Part shown: positions 48,368 to 58,845 of the stretch, piece after piece
How the letters are laid out: each line of letters opens with the position of its first letter
Position numbering within the stretch: position 1 is the stretch's first letter
Notes under the pieces: model-generated
The model's input: only the letters and a program-made list of their open reading frames with translations
Told to the model about the DNA's origin: nothing
Databases searched by the model: none
Made by a program: the position numbers and the translations under genes
NCBI GenBank assembly: GCA_965153355.1
Contig: OZ231128.1
Location: 12,896,001-12,960,000, forward strand
Reading direction: 5' to 3'
Length of the DNA stretch: 64,000 nucleotides
Source of the DNA: Flaccisagitta enflata
Taxonomy: Eukaryota > Chaetognatha > Sagittoidea > Aphragmophora

Positions 48368-49805
48368 CAGGGTGTCACAAAGTGCCCGAGCACGCGAGCG
48401 GCGCTCGTAGGAAGCTAGCTAGGCTGGTAGGAAGGGAAGGGAGGAAGAAGGAGAGAAAGAAGAAGGAAAGAAGAAAAGGAAGGAAAAGGAAGGAAAAGGA
48501 AGGAAAAGGAAGGAGAAGAAAGGAAAAGGTAGGAAGAAGGGAAGAAGAGGTAAAAAGGAAGGAAAGAAAGACGGAAGGAAGGAAGGAAGGAAGGAAGGAA
48601 GAAGAAAGGCAGAAAAAGGGAAGAAGGAAGAAAAAAAGGAAGGAGAGAAGGAATAAAGGAAGGAAAGAAGGAATAAAGGAAGGAAAGAAGGAAAGAATTA
48701 AGGGAGGAAGGAAGAAAAGAAGTAAGGGAGGAAGGAAGGAAGGAAAAAAGGAAAAAAGGAGGGGATGAAGGAAAGAAGGAAGGGAGGAAGGAAGGAAGGA
48801 AGGAAGGAAGAAGAAAGGCAGAAAAAGTTTTTCTGTCTCGTTTATGAAGGAAGGAAGGAAAAAAGAGGGGAAGGAAGGAAGGAAGGAAAGAAAGTAGGAA
48901 GGAAGGAATGAAGAAAGGAAGGAAGGAAGAAGAATAACAGAAAAGTTTTTTCCCCTTGTTTACAAAAGAAGGGAAGAAGGAAAAAAGGAAGGAAGGAAGG
49001 CAGAGAGGATGTAGGAAGAAAGGCAGAAAAACTTTTTTTCCTCCTGTTTTTAAAGGAAGAAGGGAAGAAACAAAGGAAGGAAGGAAAGAAAGGAGGAAAG
49101 AAGGGAGCAAGGTGGAAGAAAGCCAAAATGTTTTTAGTTGCGGACACGCAGCTCTATAGGAGGCTTTGTCCATCCATCCGTCCGTCAGTCCGTCAGTCTG
49201 TTGGTCCGTCCATCCGTCCATCCTTAATGATTGAGTCGAAAAGTGGAAAAACAAGCGTTTTGGATACTTTTTGTGAATTTTTGTGTGTGAGGGGTGGGGA
49301 TTGGGGTTTTGTTGGGTTTTGGAGGCCCCTGCCCTGCATCTGCAACAATATTGTGACCTTGCGTTACTTGTTTTTTCCATCACATGTAAAATTTTCTTAA
49401 ATACACATTTGTTTGGATGAAATTCTAGTTTATACGAATATAAAGCCTTAAAAATCCCAGCCCCAAGGCTCAGAACCTCCGCCTTAGGGCTCAAATCTCA
49501 ACCACTGGGTATCAAAATGATAAGTGCCTAGGTGTCTCTACGCTAAGGGCCAAAAAATTCTCTATGATTCCTATCAGCTTAAGCATGGGTAATGAGTATC
49601 TTTTGGTACTCTGTCCCTCTCACCATCTCATTCCTTCATGCACTAACTTAGTGGCTTTGGGAACCCCTGATCATCTAATACTTTGTGACTTGGTATATCA
49701 TGTAACATAAGGCGTTCAACTTGCGATAATCATACGCGTATCCAGTAGGAAGGGACAGGTGGAGGATTTTTGCTCGTAGGAAGCAAAAAATTTTGTGACA
49801 CCCTG
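48368..49805. mobile_element. Non-autonomous hAT element filled with (GGAA)n
   Basis: It begins CAGGGTGTCACAAAGTGCCC and ends AAAATTTTGTGACACCCTG, flanked by the perfect 8-bp duplication GTCACAAT (48360-48367, 49806-49813). The interior from 48425 to 49125 is GGAAG-rich with an ~85-180 bp higher-order repeat (GCAGAAAAAGTTTTT at 48613-, 48822-, 48935-). A type B element is nested at 49132-49370. The 359-aa minus-strand ORF is an artefact of the purine repeat. A relative is at 56458. Confidence 0.9.
49132..49370 (-). repeat. Type B Helentron-like element nested in the hAT element
   Basis: Read on the minus strand it starts CAAGTAACGCAAGGTCACAA and ends GAGCTGCGTGTCCGCAACTA with AAAA. (GGACGGAT)n lies internally. 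Confidence 0.85.
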
Positions 49806-49998
49806 GTCACAATATCGTTGCGAACGGGCGGGCGTACTACCCCCATCCCCACCCTCACCCACCCCATACACGCTCACACACTGACAGACGGAAAGAGTCT
49901 CTCATAGCATTACGTGTCCACAACTGAAGGAGATTGGTTTGGCAGCCCTCGCCTTTGACCTTATATGGGCTTTGGGCAAATGTGCCAAGGGTAACAAC

Positions 49999-50000
<2 letters not shown>

Positions 50001-50093
<93 letters not shown>

Positions 50094-50140
50094 ACACACA
50101 CACACACACACACAGACACACAGACACACACAGACACACA
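50001..50140. repeat. (GA)n-(CA)n microsatellite
   Basis: GA to 50091, then CA and CAGACA units. Confidence 0.98.
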
Positions 50141-50395
50141 TAGACAAACAGAGACACACAGAGACCAAGAGAGAAAGAGAGCAAGAGACAGAAGAGACTG
50201 AAATGGCGAAGGAAGGGCTGGTCAGATTGATGGAGGGACAGATATAGGGAAAGACCAATGGATATTTGGACAGAAAGCAGACACACAGAGTCAGAGATAG
50301 ACTAATTGAAAAAAAAAACAGTGAGTCTAAATTTCTTTGATGATGTCTTTTATCAGTTAACTATTTTCTTTTTTGAGGATTCATTACCAAGACGA
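50141..50395. other. Spacer, nothing recognised
   Basis: GAGA-rich start, no gene. Confidence 0.35.
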
Positions 50396-50712
50396 ATCCT
50401 CTTTGGCCTCTTCGGCCTCTTGGGCCTATGTGGCCCATTAAGCTTTTTTGGCTTCTTAAGCCTCTTTGGCTTGTTTGGCCTCTTGCCCCTCTTTGGCCTC
50501 TATGGCCTGTTAAACCTCTTTGGCTTTTTTGGCTTATTTGGGCTCATTGGCCTCTTTGGCCTCTTTTGCCTCATTTGCTTCTTTTGTTTCTTTTGCTTCT
50601 TTTGTTTCTTTGGCCTCTTTGGCCTCTTTTGCTTCATTTGCTTCTTTGGCCTCTTTGGCCTCTTTGGCCGCTTTGGCCTCTTTTGCTTCTTTTGTTTCTT
50701 TGGCCTCATTGG
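50396..50712. repeat. Minisatellite of 9-bp GGCCTCTTT units
   Basis: About 35 units of GGCCTCTTT, TGCTTCTTT and variants. All six frames are open for a distance, giving Leu-Trp-Pro or Lys-Arg-Pro repeats, so the ORFs are not evidence of a gene. It abuts the Tc1 relic. Confidence 0.95.
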
Positions 50713-50722
50713 CCATGCTTAA

Positions 50723-50813
50723 TACTTTACCATCAAGAGCAAAAGTATAGCAACACCATGAGACTTTATTTATCTATTCAATAAATAATACATAATATGA
50801 TTCTGACAAATGT
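50723..50813 (-). mobile_element. Probable 3' flank of the Tc1 relic
   Basis: On the minus strand, after the transposase stop, AATAAAGTCTCATGGTGTTG and CTATACTTTTGCTCTTGATG resemble the 3' end of a Tc1-like element. The partner terminus is missing. Confidence 0.45.
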
Positions 50814-50939
50814 TCAATACTTGACATTCCCTCCCTGGGCATCAATGACTACCTTCATGGGACTCAGCATGCACTTGTAAAGAGATTTTAGGTAAGTTGG
50901 CAAGATCTTCCTCTAGACTTTAAGAGTGATTCTTTCAAG
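50814..50939 (-). pseudogene. Tc1-like transposase C-terminal relic
   Basis: The minus strand encodes LPTYLKSLYKCMLSPMKVVI followed by DAQGGNVKY and a stop. This is the usual end of Tc1-family transposases (a short helix, then VI.A.GG.TKY-stop). Upstream, an in-frame TAG at 50913-50915 stands where the family normally has Trp. The DDE catalytic domain was not found upstream, so the copy is truncated and inactive. Confidence 0.75.
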
Positions 50940-51453
50940 CCTTGCTATACAACCTAAGTCGCATGTACCTTGCTTAGTAGCTGCTTTGTTTGAGACCAAA
51001 GGCGGGGTTGAGATTTGGGCTGACCCCCTTCCATCCACCAAAAAGTTTGACACCGTGCTTTGTGTGCCATTGCTTCTTTGTAACAGCGCAATGTGTCAGA
51101 GTGCTATCTTCCAAAAACTAACTGCGATTTGGAGTGGCAATTTTATTTTGTCTGTCATTTCTAAACGCTTTAACTTAGATGAATGCGGTTTGCGTCATTG
51201 GATCAGAAATTTCATCTTGTTTCAGAATCTTACTGATTTTTATATGGATTCTTTTGTTCTATGTGGCGATATAGCTCAAAACATCGGTTGCCATACTTTT
51301 GCTCTAGATAGTAGGAGTCATGATTTTGTTTTCGTTTCCTTGTCTGATGCGAGACTTCATTTCAACAGGAGGCATGGATATTTGCCATCTTACTACAACA
51401 ACTGTGCGGGGGCCGAGCCCTACGATGTATGCCATTGTAGAAAAAAAATATGA
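50926..51453 (+). CDS. Unidentified 175-codon ORF
   Basis: A plus-strand frame of normal amino-acid complexity, unlike the repeat-derived ORFs nearby. It contains LVAALFETKGGVEIWADPLP, FNLDECGLRHWIRNFILFQN and a C-terminal part rich in His, Cys and Tyr (HFNRRHGYLPSYYNNC). There is no signal peptide, obvious domain or clear splice site; the ATG context is unremarkable. Its first bases overlap the Tc1 relic on the other strand. It could be an exon, a transposon-derived ORF or chance. Confidence 0.35.
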   Translation: MILSSLAIQPKSHVPCLVAALFETKGGVEIWADPLPSTKKFDTVLCVPLLLCNSAMCQSAIFQKLTAIWSGNFILSVISKRFNLDECGLRHWIRNFILFQNLTDFYMDSFVLCGDIAQNIGCHTFALDSRSHDFVFVSLSDARLHFNRRHGYLPSYYNNCAGAEPYDVCHCRKKI

Positions 51454-52577
51454 AATTTTATCATTATTTCCATATTTGACAGTTTCATCATTTTCAATCT
51501 GTCATTAAAAGCGACAGTTATCAACAAACCTTTATTTTGCCAACAGTCTTCAAATGGAGTATTGGTAATGTCCGAAAGCGCAAAAGTCATAAGTTATAAC
51601 CTACCGTCATTGCACTGGCTCCAAGGCTTTGGCCCCTACGTGATTCTACAGTTTAAAGAAATTTCACAAAATTCTACTTGAAATATTGTATTTTTCTGCA
51701 TATTTGTGTTTTATAAAAACACAAACTTTTCATTCATTTATTGATTGAGAAACCAGTAAAAATTTATCCATGCATGACTAAATCAAGGATTCCAACAACA
51801 TTTGCCATTTTTATGAACATAACAGGTCATTATAAAAACAAAGCTAATTTCCTAAGAAGATCTAAAATAGCTATGTTTTTATCAATTACCCGTTATCATA
51901 GCTGCAAAACATTCTTGGCTCACCTAAAAAGTATGCTAGGAAAACAGAAATAGTACATCTCAGATAAACTGCCATCAATTCTGGGAAAAATACAAATACA
52001 AAAAATGATACCTAGTTGCATAGCTAAAATTTCATCTGGCTTGGGAAATTCTCCAATAATTTCCTAGTCTAAGGTTGAGACATTTTTCAGGTTCAAAATA
52101 GAAACTGTGTAAAAAATCAGAGAAATTAAGCTAATTTTAATTCTTTAATGACGAATTTCCGAAATGATGTTATACTGATTAAGGAATAGATGAGATTGAG
52201 AAGGAATACAATGTAAAATATTCAGAAATTGAACAAGATGGTTACTCCAAGAACAAATTCACGAATCAACAACACTCAACAGTTTTGATGATCTCATGTG
52301 CGACAAATCCCCACTTATGTGGAGTCATTTGGACAAAATTCACAATATTGAGAGGTTTTCTCATATCATACATTGGAAATCAAGTTATCAGATAAAGATA
52401 AAGAAATGTTCAATAGATGAGGTGCTCAAATTGGTCGGACTTTTTTTCGATGCTCTCTTTGCAGCAATTTTCTTATTCTACTTTACTCATAACAAAGATT
52501 CCTCAATAAAAAATGATCCAGGACAAAAGTGGATTGCCAAAAAATGCATTAAGACTATTCAATTCAATGGGAAAACA
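51454..52577. other. AT-rich spacer, nothing recognised
   Basis: ORFs up to 105 aa (52296-52613) lack supporting features. A 14-bp inverted pair, ATGATCCAGGACAA (52513) and TTGTCCTGGATCAT (52781), brackets the following type C element. Confidence 0.4.
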
Positions 52578-52751
52578 AGGCCGGATACACGGCTACCGAA
52601 GTCGCGTCACTAGACCATTTGGGCAGGAGTGAGGTCCAAAAATATAAATTATAACAAGAGTAAAGTGTGACAGACAGACAGACAGACAGACAGATAGACA
52701 GACAGACCGACCAACAAAGCGAGGTGAAGAGTCGCGTGCACGCGTCTAAAA
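52578..52751 (+). repeat. Type C Helentron-like element
   Basis: It starts GGCCGGATACACGGCTACCG, has (CAGACAGA)n internally and ends AGAGTCGCGTGCACGCGTCT with AAAAG. It is short (174 bp) and well preserved. Confidence 0.85.
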
Positions 52752-52824
52752 GTAATAATGTTTAAGGATCCAGTTAGATTTTGTCCTGGATCATGATCCA
52801 TTAAGAGATCGACGTTTTTAGGGG

Positions 52825-53115
52825 TTGTCACACATAGTTACACTGCATAGCAATGGCCAAACAAGCGATATTCTTACAGAACATATTATGGGAAAGTTGT
52901 TGCAAATTTGATTTTAAGCATTGTTCCTTAAAAAAATCTCTCAAAATATTGATATTTTAGCGAGAATACATGAAAAAGTGTTTCCATGGCAACCAACCAT
53001 CATGGGGAATAAATCTTTCTTTTATTAGTTCATATTCCAGATATTAGTCCCCTCGCTTCATTTCTTTACTCATTATTCTTGCCCCCGTCATCTCAAGTCT
53101 AGACAAGATCTACTG
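52825..53115. mobile_element. Half copy of MITE family F
   Basis: Only the right half is present: AACAAGCGATATTCTTACAG, TTTCCATGGCAACCAACCAT and the terminus TCAAGTCTAGACAAGATCTA. Confidence 0.8.
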
Positions 53116-53310
53116 TATGTGAGCAAAAATGCACGGTGAAATTCTAATTTACACAATTAAGATGCATGATCAAGTACGCAAAAGAAGAAGAAAAAAAAAA
53201 GAAAAAAAAACTTCAAGCAATAAATATTTCTGAGTGTTTCAAAAAGGAAAAACCTCGAAGGTCTTATCCTTTTATAGAAGAAGACTACGACAACAGTTTT
53301 ACACCATGAG
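53116..53310. other. Spacer, nothing recognised
   Basis: AT-rich with an AAAGAAAA run. Confidence 0.35.
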
Positions 53311-54733
53311 TAACCATGGCGTCAATAAAAATGGCCGCCATGTTCAATTTGCTGCTGTGAGTCCAATTTTTGGACTAGATTGATAATTTTTGAGATGGTG
53401 ATAACATTTTAAATTTCTGACTTAGCAAAAAAATCAGAATTCGAAAAAAAATAATTTTTGTGTCCGCAGCATTAATTTTTGTGAACAGTATTCTAATACA
53501 AATTGATTAATAACTTTTTATAATGATTCTTTTTAGAACTTTAAAAAATGACTCTTTATTCATCATTGCATTTGAATTTTTCAAAGATGAAGAAAGTATA
53601 AATGATATTTGACCCAGCAAAAAAATCAGAACTCAAAAAAGTTAATTTTTGTGGTCACAGTAATGATTTTGAAGCAAAGGAGTAAAATCAGTTTTTGATA
53701 AAATCTTTTTACAAACTCAATTTTTTGCAGTGAGCTCATTTTTTCAGCTAGTCTCACAATTTTTTAGGTGAAAATAGTTCATCAAATTTCCGACTCAACA
53801 AAAAAATCAGAACTCAAAAATGTTGATTTATGCACTACTTTTTGTTGATTTTACTAAAAATGTGCAAAAATATCTCTTAAACACCTGTCATCCCACCTCT
53901 TTAATGAAATAATTTTTTGAAACAGGGGCAATTTTTTTCAAGTGCATGATAGTTTTACAATTTATTGACCTGCTGCAAAAATCAGAACTTGAAAAAGTGT
54001 ATTTTTGTGCCTGTGGCATGAGTTTTTGTAAAACATTACAAAAACCAAAAAATGCAAAAAAAAAGTGTTTCGGCAGTTCATATTTGGATGCCTTTCACAA
54101 AAATTGATGCCATGGGTACATTTGTTGACTTTTTTGAGTTCTGATTTTTTCTCTGAGCCAGAAATTTGAAGTTCTATTGCCACCTAGATAATTTTGAAGC
54201 TAGTCAAAAACAGACATACACATCTTTCAAAGCTTCCGAGGGGCATGGATTTTAACCTAAAAGTTTCCGACATGATTTTCTAACTATATCTTGTCTTATA
54301 GCAATCAAAAATCAAAATATAAAAAAAAAACAAAAAATATGCATAACTACACTTTTTTTTTTCATTTTAAGACATACATTAACACCGTTCTACACTTAAT
54401 CAAGGAAAAAAATGGAGTTGAAATTTTGAAGTGAATCAACAGCCCCTGAGATGTGATAGAATTTGAGTTTTGAAGCTGCAGAGCTATGCACAGTGCCATT
54501 TTCCTGTACTATGAATCGTGTCAATTGTGTCTTTAATCGACCCATCAGCATGTTGAATTTTTGGGCTGTTCTAAGCTATGATGACTTCTTTGCCCTTTTT
54601 TTCATTTCCTTTTTTTTTTTTTTCATTCTTCATTATTTTTTTCTTTCCCTCTTTTTTTTTCTCCACTATTTTTTTCTTTCCTCTCTCTGTTTCTTTTTTC
54701 CTCATTCTGTTTCTTTCTTCCTCTTTTTCTTTT

Positions 54734-54801
<68 letters not shown>

Positions 54802-54970
54802 TTTTTCCCCTCTCTTCCTTCCTTCCTTCCCTTCCCTTCCCTTCCGACAAGCTTCCATCCCTTCCGAGGAGCGGCGCTCCTCGCTCCTCCATAATGTGTA
54901 TGTCTGGTCAAAAAATTGAACTCAGGGTAAGGGTTTGAATAGGCGGCCATTTTTATTGACGCCATGGTTA
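53311..54970. mobile_element. 1.66-kb TIR element with ~180-bp internal repeats
   Basis: Inverted ends are TAACCATGGCGTCAATAAAA with ATGGCCGCC (53311-53339) and GGCGGCCATTTTTATTGACG with CCATGGTTAT (54942-54971). Inside, AAAAAAATCAGAACTCAAAA-type segments recur about every 180 bp (53430, 53618, 53800, 53978) and once inverted (54155). A T/C-rich tract (54590-54845), including (CTTT)n at 54735-54802, sits near the right end. There is no transposase. Confidence 0.85.
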
Positions 54971-54989
54971 TAAGAAAGAATAAGCTTAA

Positions 54990-55088
54990 TCAGAGGGCTT
55001 TTCACACGAGACCCTTAAGGGTCCCTCAAGGGTCACTGAAGGGTCACATAAGGGACCCTTAAGGGTCTCGTGTGAAAAGCCCTCTGAG
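54990..55088. mobile_element. 99-bp near-perfect hairpin MITE
   Basis: TCAGAGGGCTTTTCACACGA followed by GACCCTTAAGGGTCCCT is mirrored by AGGGACCCTTAAGGGTC and TCGTGTGAAAAGCCCTCTGA. The arms are about 37 bp with only a short centre (CAAGGGTCACTGAAGGGTCA). No clear target duplication was found. Confidence 0.85.
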
Positions 55089-56433
55089 TAGAACAGGCTG
55101 ATGCAGTTGCCACTTTTAGTAGAATTGGTAGTGATCAGACAATGAATCGGGGGTGAAAGATACATAATTTTTGTGATGGTGAAATCTGATCAACTGTGTA
55201 TTACACTGTGTGTAATACAATAAACCACCGTTCCAAGACAAGGTAATAGAATCGCTTTTGGCCTTTGCATCACAAACCTGGAAGTCTTTGTTAGTTGTTT
55301 TTGAATAAAAAATTTATAAAAAATATTACCTGCATCTTTTTTTATACTCTTCTAGTTGATAGGAATTCGTCCAAAGTTTTTAATCTTCAAATGAATCAAT
55401 ACATTTGCCCAAATTTTTCATGCTGAAGATGAGGCTAAAACAGGTATATTTTGCAATGTTTTCCTGGAAGTCATATAGCTGCACTTTAGAGGTCATCCTG
55501 TGCTCTGGTGCTCTTACCCTGCCCCTTCACAAATGTCCCACCTTAGAACTATTTAAAGAGTCTTAAAATGAACCACACTAAGTCAATGTTTTCTAAAAAA
55601 AACATTTCTAGGCCATGAAAGATTCTATTATAAAACAAATGAATGTTGGAACGGTGAAACAATCCGTCCTTTTGCCAAACTTGTGCACATGAGATAACCC
55701 CATGATTCAAATCCATCCATAAAATCATTGACTGTTGAACCTAAAATATTCTATGGCAAGTAGTACAATTTCTAAAGTTTTCTCCAGTTTGCACAGGATA
55801 TCAAATTATGGAGTGTTCCCAAAAAGAAACGACGTTCTATTACGATTTAGAATACTGCAAAGGAGAAAATGTGGGTAAAGATGTCATGCAAAAAACTACT
55901 ACTGTGAAATGAAAAAAAAAAGAGGATGGACGGTGCTCGTAGTCGATCTTTTTTTTTTCAAAGATTTTTGTCATTTATTCTTGAACAAGCCATTTTTAGT
56001 CGTATGCCTCTTTTTGGTTCCCCGGTCTGTAAGTTGGTCGGTGCCAAAGTTTAATCAAGGTTTTTTTTCTTCTTAAGTTTGAAATAGTAGTTTTCTGATG
56101 ATGTTGATTTGAAAACTTAGGGCAAATACAGTTGAGCTTCATTAGAGCGCATGCCAAGAGACTGGGTGTTTTTGCTCATTTACACTGTATTGTGTGATCA
56201 CAATTTGTTTAAAAGTATAAAAGTTTAGCAATATTGGAATTAAGAGAGAGCAATATTGATACCCCAGCAATTCCTTAATCCGAGTGTCCGATATAAACCA
56301 TTAAGAAAAGTTTTGAATATTGTCGACAACCTTGGGTATTTAGGGCGTAAAGTCATCATATCCCTTTTCCTAATCATTTGGAGAGTCAGCAAAACTTCTC
56401 ATGATATTACAGTCATTTAATCGTCTCTGATTA
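55089..56433. other. AT-rich spacer
   Basis: An isolated element G end (ACAGTTGAGCTTCATTAGAG with CGCATGCC) lies at 56130-56160. No ORF of note was seen. Confidence 0.45.
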
Positions 56434-56638
56434 CAGTAGAGCACCGCTAGAGCGCACCAGGGTACGACAAAGTGCCCAAGCACGCAAGCATTGCTTGTAG
56501 GCAGCAAGCAAATTTTGTAGGCAGAGAGACAGATAAAAAAAAGAATAGAAAAAAAAATGGGATTTTTCTATAAAAACATCAAAATTATCTATGGCTAAAA
56601 AAGTTTTTGTATGATTTGCCATATCATACAGCTACCCC

Positions 56639-57222
56639 GTGTTCAATCTCAAAGTCGGAAAAGTAAAAAGCTTACATTTCCAAATGCAACCAGTCAGTGA
56701 TTTCAAAACATTTTTCTCTTGTAGTAATATGGTTGACGTTTTTTGTGTAAAAATTTCATTGGTCTAGCCTTAATAGTTTGTTCACAATATCAATTTTAAG
56801 TAAAACAAGTATATCAAGTTTGTGCTAAAAAACTCTCCTTTTAATCATGATAGTTTTTCTTAAAATTGCTCTAATTTCTAAAAAATTTGAAGTAAAAACT
56901 CCAGATTGGACTCAAATTATGTACAATTTGAAAATGTTTACATCTGAGATCAATCTGGCACCAGTTATCAAGCCGTTTAAGAATTAAAGGCAGAATATTG
57001 AAAAACAATGTTGATGAAAATATGAGTTTTTGAGCTTCAACTGTAAATACTTGTTTTAAATTCAAATTGATGTTGTGGACAAACCATTTAAGCTAGACCA
57101 ATGAAATTTGTACACAAAAAACGTCAAACATAATACTACAAGAGAAAAATGGTTTGAAATCACTGACTTAGTGCGTTTAGAAATGTAAGCTTTTTACTTT
57201 TCCGACTTTGAGATTGAACACC
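56639..57222. mobile_element. Foldback nested in the hAT element
   Basis: GTGTTCAATCTCAAAGTCGG with AAAAGTAAAAAGCTTACATT on the left is mirrored by AATGTAAGCTTTTTACTTTT and CCGACTTTGAGATTGAACAC on the right. The arms extend about 170 bp each. Confidence 0.85.
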
Positions 57223-57372
57223 CTATATACATACAATCTTTATGCAATAATGAATTATGTTTTTTTTTTTTTGTACTATTTTCCAATATATCTAGGATAC
57301 TGTTTCATAAAGATCATACAAGTTCTGGATTGAACATCAGTATGATTTTCTGAAGCTCTTTTCCTTACTCTA

Positions 57373-57522
57373 GTTTTTAGTTGCGTACACGCGACTCTAC
57401 AACCCGCTTTGTCTGTCGGTCGGTCTGTCGGTCGGTCGGTTGGTCCGTCTGTCACGCTTAGCTTTTTTTTGCCGCCCCTGCCCTCCCGCATGCAACTAAG
57501 GTAGCCGTGTATCTGGCCTTGT
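57373..57522 (-). repeat. Type C Helentron-like element, nested and inverted
   Basis: On the plus strand: TTTTTAGTTGCGTACACGCG, ACCCGCTTTGTCTGTCGGTC, (GGTC)n, then GCATGCAACTAAGGTAGCCG and TGTATCTGGCCTTG. About 150 bp. Confidence 0.85.
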
Positions 57523-57822
57523 TGATTAAATATTAATGTTGTCCAATCTTTATATTGATATTTTGTAGGCAAGAGCTAGCAAGAAAACCTCGCTTGTAGG
57601 CAGCTAAAAATATTGTCGGACCCTGGAGCGCACCCACTGATCAGGCATGCTCGCTTTTAAGGCAAGTAACTTACTGTACTATGGGATATTTTGTTGTTAT
57701 TTCTATATTGGCTATAGGGCAGCTTCATGATAAAGCATAATTTTGCTCAGTCCCTGAACCTGCGCCTTTGTGAAGCTAAACTGTCAAATACGTGAATATC
57801 TTCTTTATTCAAAATCAACATA

Positions 57823-57999
57823 CAGTTGAACCCCGCTCTAACGGATTTCAGGGGACCAACAGTTTTTTTCTGTTATAGGCGGACTTCTGTTATTGCCAAC
57901 AAAGGAAATAAAAGTAATTAACTTGAAGGGACCATGACTTTGTGTCTGGTATAGGCGGAATTCCGTTGGTGGCGGATCCGTTAGAGCGGGGTTCAACTG
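57823..57999. mobile_element. pogo/Tigger-like MITE
   Basis: Ends CAGTTGAACCCCGCTCTAAC and GTTAGAGCGGGGTTCAACTG are perfectly inverted over 20 bp and flanked by TA. It is the same family as 20976-21174. Confidence 0.88.
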
Positions 58000-58044
58000 T
58001 ATTGAGATTCCGTGTCTAATTATGAAGAATATATTCACCTTTTA

Positions 58045-58823
58045 CAGTATGATTGTTTTCGTTTGCAACATTACTGGACGACGTAATTCAATAAGTAATT
58101 AAGATAATTGAATTCTGAAAAAAGTTTTAAAAAGATTACGAAAATACATTTTATAATATATCAGTCAAAGGATCTCTTTAGAGAAATTTGATACTCTCAA
58201 CATAAAAGGAACCATAAAACTTACTTGACAAATTGGCAAATTGAAAAATTTGGCAGAATTTGACACATGGACTGTTTATCTTTAAATTGTTCTTGTTTCT
58301 AAACGGTTTGAGCTACAGATGCCAGATTGGTCTCGAATGAAAGATAATTTGAAGTAGTTTTTAAGTCTTCTTAAAACTGAGCACTGATTTGATGTCTTGA
58401 ATACATTTTATACAATATCAGCAGGAACTCTTGTTAGAATTTCAAAAAAGATCCCATTTCTTTGATATTTTCTATGACACATGTTCCAAAATAGGTTTCG
58501 TTCTTTTTATTTTCTTATACTAAATCAAATTTTCTTTCATTTGAGACCAACCTGGTATCTGTGGGTCAAATCGTTTAGAAACGAGAGCAATCTAAATGAA
58601 AACAGTCTATCTCAAAACATGAAAAATAGTCTTTTTTAGTCAAATATGCCTTACAACTTATAGTAAGATAATAGGATCAAATTTTCATTGAAAAGTCTTG
58701 GGAGTTTTATATTATAAAATGTATTTTCAATATCTTTCAGTATCTTTTTTCAGAAATAAATTATCTCTACAACTTTTGGTTTTATGTCGTCATGAAATGT
58801 TGCAAACGAAAACAATCATACTG
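58045..58823. mobile_element. Foldback MITE just beyond the receptor stop codon
   Basis: Ends CAGTATGATTGTTTTCGTTT and AAACGAAAACAATCATACTG are inverted and flanked by TA. The arms carry GCAACATT and ATACATTTTATAATAT in mirror order. The element ends only 22 bp after the receptor's stop codon, so the gene's 3' UTR or polyadenylation signal is probably inside it. Confidence 0.85.
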
Positions 58824-58845
58824 TAGTATTCCCACACAAATAAGC

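Larger units (their letters stand above)
48352..49925 (+). repeat. Type B Helentron-like copy split by a hAT insertion
   Basis: GACGCGCGGTCACAAT (48352-48367) continues after the insertion as GTCACAATATCGTTGCGAAC (49806). The copy runs to the terminal CATTACGTGTCCACAACTGA at about 49925. Removing the insert and one copy of the 8-bp duplication restores the usual type B 5' end. Confidence 0.8.
56458..57625. mobile_element. Non-autonomous hAT element
   Basis: Ends CAGGGTACGACAAAGTGCCC and AATATTGTCGGACCCTG are inverted. Both sides carry the perfect 8-bp duplication GAGCGCAC (56450-56457, 57626-57633). It shares subterminal sequence (GTGCCCAAGCACGC, GCTTGTAGGCAG) with the 48.4-kb element. It contains a foldback and a type C copy, but no transposase. 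Confidence 0.9.
56434..57784. mobile_element. TIR element G split by a hAT element
   Basis: The left end ACAGTAGAGCACCGCTAGAG (56434) and right end TTTGTGAAGCTAAACTGT (57767) match those of the 21.35-kb copy. CCCACTGATCAGGCATGCTC continues directly after the hAT insertion, parallel to CCCGCTATAAAAGCTTGCCC in the other copy. Confidence 0.75.

Noticed and set aside
48415-49494. 359-aa minus-strand ORF
   Set aside because: It translates the purine-rich (GGAA)n interior of a hAT element and the nested type B repeat.
50428-50784. Trp-Pro-Leu repeat ORF
   Set aside because: It translates the GGCCTCTTT minisatellite, in which several frames are open at once.
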